A stretch of DNA of 64,000 bases. Source: an uncultured Bacillota bacterium. GTDB lineage: Bacteria; Bacillota; Clostridia; Lachnospirales; CAG-274. Below the pieces are notes generated by a model. That model searched no databases. It was given only the letters and a program-made list of their open reading frames with translations, and had not been told where the DNA came from. Positions 59,872 to 64,000 of this stretch are shown here, piece by piece; the first letter of the stretch is position 1; each line of letters opens with the position of its first letter. The translations under genes were made by a program, and so were the position numbers. The stretch is taken from positions 1-64,000 of the forward strand of contig CATZZP010000012.1 in NCBI GenBank assembly GCA_958426775.1. The letters are read 5' to 3'.

Positions 59872-60314
59872 GACAATAAAGTTTATGTTGAAGCTCAGAG
59901 CGTTATGAGCAGTACCTCGGACTTTTATGATTTAGAGGAAAATAAGGTAGATAAGCCTGATATAGTTACAGAGAATTCCTACAGCAGTTAGGCAGAGGAA
60001 ACCATTAAAAGTGCTATATGGGATGGCATCGTACATGGTAATCTCCAATCGGCTTACACAAGAAAAATAACCCGTAAGGAGCTTTGTCATCTTGCAGTAC
60101 AAAACTATATGGCAAAGACAGGCTATATTATCCCTGAGGGCTTACAAACACCCTTTACCGATGTAGATGATGACTATGTTACGGCGGCATATACACTTAA
60201 TATTGCAGCAGGTAATTTAACCTTGACAGCTATATTACAAGGCAGGAGTCGGCGGTAATGCTCAACAATCTTGCAAGTGTGGTAGGCATTGACAACAGCA
60301 AGGTGAGAAATTAA
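59872..60314 (+). pseudogene. Decayed SLH-domain protein gene (3' remnant)
   Basis: Read in frame from 59872 it gives DNKVYVEAQSVMSSTS..., meets a stop (tag, 59987-59989), continues AEETIKSAIWDGIVHGN and ARKITRKELCHLA-type sequence with TPFTDVDDDYVTAAYTLNIA, the pattern of an S-layer homology domain. It then goes out of frame near 60230. A second SLH piece, TRQESAVMLNNLASVVGI, continues in the +1 frame to a stop at 60312-60314. One stop plus one frameshift, no SD and no start: a remnant of a wall-anchored protein. Confidence 0.78.
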
Positions 60315-60392
60315 ATGTTTTTATAATTAATTAAAACTGTGGTTAAGGAATAGAATGTATCAAAATAGTCTATTTGCAAAAGGAGTGTTTTT

Positions 60393-60968
60393 ATGAAACT
60401 TATATTAAAAAAATTAATTAAAAGGAAAGGGGTTAAATATACAGGAATAGTTTTTGTAATTGGATTTTGTTTATGTTTAGCAAGACCTTACATAATGGAG
60501 CTTATTGCACCTGAGGCTGTTGCTACTGCGGCAACAAAGAAGGATTTACCCATTTACTGTGTTGACACGGGTACAGCAAAAAAGGTATCCATAAGCTTTG
60601 ATGCGGCATGGGGAGCAGATGATACCGATGAATTACTTGCCATACTTAAAAACAACGATGTAAAGGCAACATTTTTCCTGTGTGGCTATTGGGTTGACAA
60701 GTACCCTGAGGAGGTCAAAAAAATTTATGAGGCAGGGCATGATATAGGCAACCACAGTAACACCCATCCTCACAGCTCACAGCTATCATTGGAGGAGAAT
60801 AAGGAAAATATAATGGCGGCACACAATAAGGTCAAGGACTTACTTGGTATTGATATGAACCTATATCGTCCGCCCTTTGGTGAGTACAACAATATGGTGC
60901 TTCAGGCTGCAAGGGAATGTAATTACTACCCTATACAATGGGACGTGGATGTATCCTATATAGTATAA
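60393..60968 (+). pseudogene. Polysaccharide deacetylase (PdaB-like), C-terminally truncated
   Basis: A 191-residue frame with an N-terminal membrane anchor (about 17-35) and a NodB-type deacetylase domain: motif 1 SISFDAAWGADDTDELL near 68, motif 2 HDIGNHSNTHPHSSQL near 116 (both metal histidines) and motif 3 YRPPFGEYNN near 158. It then stops after IQWDVDVSYIV, where the family continues with a D-S-x-D-W segment and the last motif with catalytic His. About 60-70 residues are missing, so activity is doubtful. Full-length relatives act on peptidoglycan, some in sporulation. SD aaggagtg is intact. Confidence 0.75.
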
Positions 60969-61141
60969 AGAGTGCGTAAATAGTGGGGGTGGAGGGTAAA
61001 TAAATGATTTTAAAGGATAGTGAGAGTAAGCCTGTAATAGGTTGGTTTATATATTTATTATATATGGAAAACTGATAGAGGAATAAATATAAGTTAAGGC
61101 GGTCTATAGACAAGAATTAATTATAAATTTTATAAAATATA
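60969..61141 (+). other. Non-coding stretch after the truncated deacetylase
   Basis: No reading frame, RNA gene or repeat that I can support. The purine-rich beginning (gtgggggtggaggg) and AT-rich end do not resemble the missing deacetylase tail in any frame I checked. Confidence 0.5.
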
Positions 61142-61184
61142 CAAAAAATGGCTCATTGTCAGTATTTAAAACTCACAATGAGCC
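61142..61184 (-). terminator. Second terminator downstream of the CuAO-N/sialidase gene
   Basis: A perfect 10-bp stem ggctcattgt / acaatgagcc, 15-base loop, T6 on the minus strand. Confidence 0.75.
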
Positions 61185-61235
61185 GAAATATTTTTAACAG
61201 GTTAAAATTAATTTTTCACCTTCTGTTTTTGCATA

Positions 61236-61262
61236 AGAAAAGGCACCGTTTCCGATGCCTCT
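61236..61262 (-). terminator. Terminator of the CuAO-N/sialidase gene
   Basis: Minus strand ggcatcg-gaaa-cggtgcc (one G-U), then TTTTCTT, 23 bases after the stop codon. Confidence 0.85.
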
Positions 61263-61285
61263 TTAGATGAAAAAAACACATTTAA

Positions 61286-62941
61286 CTAATTTAATGAAAT
61301 TGCATCCAAAGGAATACGAGTGAAATCAACGTGCTCTTTATTTGTAGCATAAGATACATATAAATAATCACCGATAACTACCGACTTTGGATAATGATAA
61401 CCAACTCTTTTAGCCTTACCTTCATATTTGAGCTCAGGAATATCATCTTGAGTTCTCAAAACGTATGCAGTATCAAAAAATTTTCCGTCTTTACTCAAAG
61501 TTATAGTAAGAGGTATACGAAGTTTATTAGTTACGGAATTTCCAACTAAATAAGCCGTAGAGTCAGGCAAATTACCGGCACTTTGTTTAGAACGTGAATC
61601 CGGCATATTTGTCAAAACAGTATTGCTCCAGGTTTCGCCTTGGTCTTTACTGATAGATGCAAGTTTATAGAACGTGCTGTCCTGGTCCCTGAAGATCATA
61701 ATAATATCATTATCGCTATTTACAAAAAGACTTGGTTCCATTTCTCTTGAGGTTTCTCCGTCTGTTTCCATATTAGTATATTCCGCACGAACCCAGCCTT
61801 TAACACCGGACTTATCATCAGTATAAATCGGATTAGCAAATAATCCGGGTTGAAAATGTGCTGCACAAACAATTCTGCCGCTCTCCAAGGTATGAGGATC
61901 TTGTTCAATAATGCCGTTCATTGCAGAGCCGTCTTTCATAAGAACAGGTTTCATTTCAGACCAATTAACACCGTCTTTGCTTTCAATATAGTAAGCAAAG
62001 CCACCTCTTGGAGAGGTTTCATTATGCCATACATTAACATAAGAAACAATAGTATCGCCGTTAACATACCAACCACCGGAAGAACAATAACCATTTTCAA
62101 TGGTCGGAACAAGAACTTTAGGCTCACTCCAATTAACACCGTCATCACTTACACTATAAGCAACCCAGGTATCTTCAGCATCTTCATCAACAGCAGAGCT
62201 TTGCCATTGACAATATATTTTGCCCTTAAATTCTGTCATAAAAACACCGTTTACATAGTGGTCAGTGCCTTCACCAGCAGAAAAAATGGTATAAGTTTCT
62301 GCTCCTTCAATTTTTTCAAGACCAATATTTGTTTTAGACTCATCAAAGAGATTGTCTGCAACAGAAAAAGGTGCTTCATTTAATTTTTCATTATCAGCTT
62401 TAGTTTCAATATAAATTTTAGATTCATCATTATCATAAACCCATTTTACTTCAAAATTCAAAGCCTCTGCTAAATAACGAATAGGAAGATATGTAACATT
62501 ATTGTATAATAATGGAGCAACGTTTTTATTTTCAGAATCAATATATCCGGCTTCTCCGTTTATAACACCCTGTGGTTTGGAAATAAAAACTTCAATAATA
62601 TCTTCACCTTTTTTAATTGTAGCCATTTGATATTGAACATTATAATCAACAACAGCAGACAAAAGCTCAGATACTTTTCTGCAAGGCAAAAAGGTTCTGT
62701 TTGAATTTTTATCAATAAGCAAAGCGTTGTCAGAATTGAATTTTTTGCCATCAATGTAAATAGATACATTATTAATTTCAGATATGTCCGGGGTTTCAAC
62801 TTTTTCAACGGAATTGTATACTTCTTGTGCCTCTTGGCTTAAAATATCTTCAGTATTCGCTGTGTTTGCCATAATATTGGAATTACTCAAAAGCATACTT
62901 ACTAAAGTAACAGAAGCAAATCTCATAGCATTTTTCTTCAT
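61286..62941 (-). CDS. Secreted CuAO-N domain fused to a sialidase-like beta-propeller
   Basis: A 551-residue exported protein. Signal peptide to about residue 26 (SNIMANTANT), CuAO-N-like domain about 57-180 (NRTFLPCRKVSELLSAVVDY, VTYLPIRYLAEALNFEVKWV), then from about 205 a six-bladed propeller pattern with Asp-box motifs: SVSDDGVNWSEP, IESKDGVNWSEM and SISKDQGETWSNT. Arginines fitting a sialidase triad are plausible (PRGGFAYY, IFRDQDSTFY) but not certain, so it may bind or cleave glycans. Promoter and terminator are clear. Its codon style is more A/T-ending than that of its neighbours. Confidence 0.78.
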   Translation of the reverse strand: MKKNAMRFASVTLVSMLLSNSNIMANTANTEDILSQEAQEVYNSVEKVETPDISEINNVSIYIDGKKFNSDNALLIDKNSNRTFLPCRKVSELLSAVVDYNVQYQMATIKKGEDIIEVFISKPQGVINGEAGYIDSENKNVAPLLYNNVTYLPIRYLAEALNFEVKWVYDNDESKIYIETKADNEKLNEAPFSVADNLFDESKTNIGLEKIEGAETYTIFSAGEGTDHYVNGVFMTEFKGKIYCQWQSSAVDEDAEDTWVAYSVSDDGVNWSEPKVLVPTIENGYCSSGGWYVNGDTIVSYVNVWHNETSPRGGFAYYIESKDGVNWSEMKPVLMKDGSAMNGIIEQDPHTLESGRIVCAAHFQPGLFANPIYTDDKSGVKGWVRAEYTNMETDGETSREMEPSLFVNSDNDIIMIFRDQDSTFYKLASISKDQGETWSNTVLTNMPDSRSKQSAGNLPDSTAYLVGNSVTNKLRIPLTITLSKDGKFFDTAYVLRTQDDIPELKYEGKAKRVGYHYPKSVVIGDYLYVSYATNKEHVDFTRIPLDAISLN

Positions 62942-62976
62942 AAAAATTCATCCTTTAAAATAAGACTATATATTTT

Positions 62977-63005
62977 ATTGTATCATATTACAACAATTAA
63001 TTCAA
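62977..63005 (-). promoter_or_regulatory. Promoter of the CuAO-N/sialidase gene
   Basis: Minus strand TTGAAT, 17 bases, TACAAT, 35 bases before the start. The stretch 63006-63117 holds only a weak A/T hairpin. Confidence 0.65.
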
Positions 63006-63117
63006 CATTGTAAATTTTTATTTGCAAAAAACACCGCTTCTGAGATGCTTTTTATGGTGAGCTGGAGAGATATACCATATATTTGTTGTAATATTTTAAT
63101 ACAAAGGGTAGATTTTG

Positions 63118-63147
63118 TTGACAAATAGATTATATAAATCTTATAAT
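63118..63147 (+). promoter_or_regulatory. Plus-strand promoter, probably for cas9
   Basis: TTGACA (63118-63123), 18 bases, TATAAT (63142-63147). I find no good promoter closer to cas9. If used, its 250-base leader is the full antisense of the tracrRNA. Confidence 0.6.
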
Positions 63148-63151
63148 ATAA

Positions 63152-63347
63152 ACAAAAAGAGCTATTACCATAAGTAATAGCTTAAATAATAGTGATAATC
63201 GGGATATCACAAAACCCTACGGCGTCCCTTTTGCATGGAGCCTTATCTTAGAACTACTGATGGATATTAATAAACCTATACAAGAGTACAAGCTTAAGCA
63301 GTTTTTGATGGATATTGATAAACTTATACATCAGAGAACTAATCTCA
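63152..63347 (-). ncRNA. tracrRNA of the type II CRISPR-Cas locus
   Basis: Minus-strand transcript of about 195 bases from a consensus promoter. Its middle reads tagttctaagataaggctcc (63237-63256): an anti-repeat followed by the aagataaggc nexus seen in tracrRNAs such as that of Streptococcus thermophilus CRISPR1. Next come a nexus hairpin (ggctcc / ggacgcc), a hairpin gtgata / tatcac (63192-63210) and a terminator stem agctattac-ttatg-gtaatagct followed by T5. The predicted CRISPR repeat should contain ttagaactactgatg. Its place on the strand opposite cas9 matches S. pyogenes. Confidence 0.82.
63258..63330 (-). repeat. Duplicated 25-bp segment within the tracrRNA gene
   Basis: Plus strand 63258-63282 and 63306-63330 match in 23 of 25 bases (TGATGGATATTRATAAACYT then ATACA), 48 bases apart. 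The inner copy abuts the anti-repeat; the outer copy lies in the 5' part of the transcript. Confidence 0.85.
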
Positions 63348-63353
63348 ATAATT

Positions 63354-63381
63354 ATTATATCACAAAATACAAAATTGTCAA
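63354..63381 (-). promoter_or_regulatory. Promoter of the tracrRNA
   Basis: Minus strand TTGACA (63376-63381), 16 bases, TATAAT (63354-63359). It overlaps the region just upstream of the cas9 SD. Confidence 0.8.
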
Positions 63382-63401
63382 TATAAAGAGGAGGAATATA
63401 A

Positions 63402-64000
63402 ATGGTATACATATTAGCAATTGATGTAGGAATAGGCTCTGTGGGATGGGCTGTAATAAGATGTGAGAAGAATGTTAAAATAAATAACAGGTTTTATGAC
63501 ATAAAGAGAATTGAGGACTGTGGTGTACGTATATTTAATTCGGGTGAAGATATAAAAAAATCGAAAACCGTATGTAGAATATGTGGAGAAAAAAGGCGCG
63601 TAAGAAGGACTTTAACAAGAAGGAGTTTTAGAAAATACAGGGCTAAAGGCTTTATGAGCAGGATAGGTTTGATAACGCCATGGGAATTAAAGAAGTATTT
63701 TGAAACAGCTGATAATAATATAGTTGCGTTAAGGGTAAAGGGGCTTGATGAGAGGCTGACTCCACAGGAAATAGGGGCCTGTATTATAAATTTTTGTAAC
63801 AGGAGAGGCTACGATGAGTTTTACGAATTTGATGAAAGTGAGGACAAGGAGCGTGAAAAAGAGAGGGAAGCAGTACAAACAGTGCGTGAATTGATGAAAA
63901 AAGAAGAATATCGCACTGTGGGCGAAATGTACTATAAAAATGCTGTTTTTGATAATGGAAACAATCGTTACAGAAAATATAAAAACAATGATACATCGGA
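63402..64000 (+). CDS. cas9: CRISPR-associated endonuclease Cas9, N-terminal part (runs off the window)
   Basis: The frame is open from ATG 63402 to the last base (199 codons), with SD agaggagg 7 bases upstream. It starts with RuvC-I ILAIDVGIGSVGWAVIR, with catalytic D8. The Arg-rich bridge helix is KRRVRRTLTRRSFRKYRAKG (64-83), followed by LTPQEIGACIINFCNRRGY (119-137), typical of the start of the REC lobe. CRICG at 58-62, a CxxC just before the bridge helix, is unusual to me. The short linker suggests a compact, II-C-like Cas9, but the HNH and PAM-interacting parts lie outside the window. Confidence 0.93.
   Translation, partial: MVYILAIDVGIGSVGWAVIRCEKNVKINNRFYDIKRIEDCGVRIFNSGEDIKKSKTVCRICGEKRRVRRTLTRRSFRKYRAKGFMSRIGLITPWELKKYFETADNNIVALRVKGLDERLTPQEIGACIINFCNRRGYDEFYEFDESEDKEREKEREAVQTVRELMKKEEYRTVGEMYYKNAVFDNGNNRYRKYKNNDTS

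Noticed and set aside
63258..63330. A miniature CRISPR array
   Set aside because: Only two copies of 25 bases, 2 mismatches, 23-base gap; it lies inside the predicted tracrRNA and has no repeat-length or dyad features of an array.

Overview
The window reads as a piece of a low-GC, spore-forming, anaerobic gut or rumen clostridium (Bacillota, Clostridia). The evidence is a SpoIIE phosphatase, a GerS-like germination lipoprotein next to alanine racemase, a T-box leader, strong SD sequences, sigma-A promoters of the TTGACA-N17-TATAAT type, several secreted copper-amine-oxidase-N-domain proteins, and pectin-degrading enzymes. Gene order is mixed on both strands, in short operons closed by clear hairpin terminators. 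I saw no rRNA or tRNA genes and no complete insertion sequence.

Layout. 1-1.4 kb: a 5'-incomplete pectinesterase and a 48-residue peptide gene. 1.4-6.1 kb (minus): a DMT permease, tyrS under a T-box, a lone MazF-type toxin, alr and gerS. 6.2-11.9 kb (plus): a split TauE/SafE permease, glmM-glmS (aminosugar synthesis), mtnN and a nitrilase-family enzyme. 11.9-15.4 kb: two secreted acidic CuAO-N proteins flanking pyrE. 15.5-18.5 kb (minus): a cytidylate-kinase-like protein, DUF4364, a radical SAM protein and a GNAT, with a dense DnaA-box cluster at 17.87-18.0 kb. 18.7-27.2 kb (plus): two unknowns, dnaE, azlCD, the TRAP regulator mtrB, pyk and DUF503. 27.3-29.9 kb (minus): guaB and fba. 30.1-30.3 kb: a 6S RNA candidate. 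30.4-32.3 kb (minus): a P-loop protein, a HAD phosphatase and an RluA-type synthase. 32.4-35.1 kb: spoIIE and DUF1189. 35.4-38.1 kb: a large PL9 pectate lyase with a fresh internal duplication. 38.2-42.6 kb: ispE, a HypE-like protein and serC-serA. 42.8-54.6 kb: yerC-pcrA, pepF and a chain of small housekeeping and purine-salvage genes. 54.8-55.8 kb: an unknown exported protein. 56-59.8 kb: a LysR regulator divergent from a flavodoxin/cupin/CMD/FMN-reductase/aldo-keto reductase operon, separated by an unusual array of palindromes. 59.9-61 kb: decayed SLH-domain and deacetylase genes. 61.3-62.9 kb (minus): a CuAO-N/sialidase-like fusion. 63.1-64 kb: the left end of a type II CRISPR-Cas locus, with a tracrRNA on the minus strand and cas9 running off the right edge.

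Main points for a second look: (1) the tracrRNA/cas9 edge, where the predicted tracrRNA is long, carries a duplicated 25-bp segment and lies wholly antisense to the likely cas9 leader, and where Cas9 has a CxxC just before its bridge helix; (2) the palindrome array at 56.93-57.09 kb; (3) the DnaA-box cluster far from any dnaA gene; (4) an IMP dehydrogenase that resembles the Tritrichomonas foetus enzyme; (5) TRAP and a TrpR-like protein in one window; (6) a MazF toxin without an antitoxin behind its own terminator. Family assignments come from recognising sequence motifs; no database search was run.
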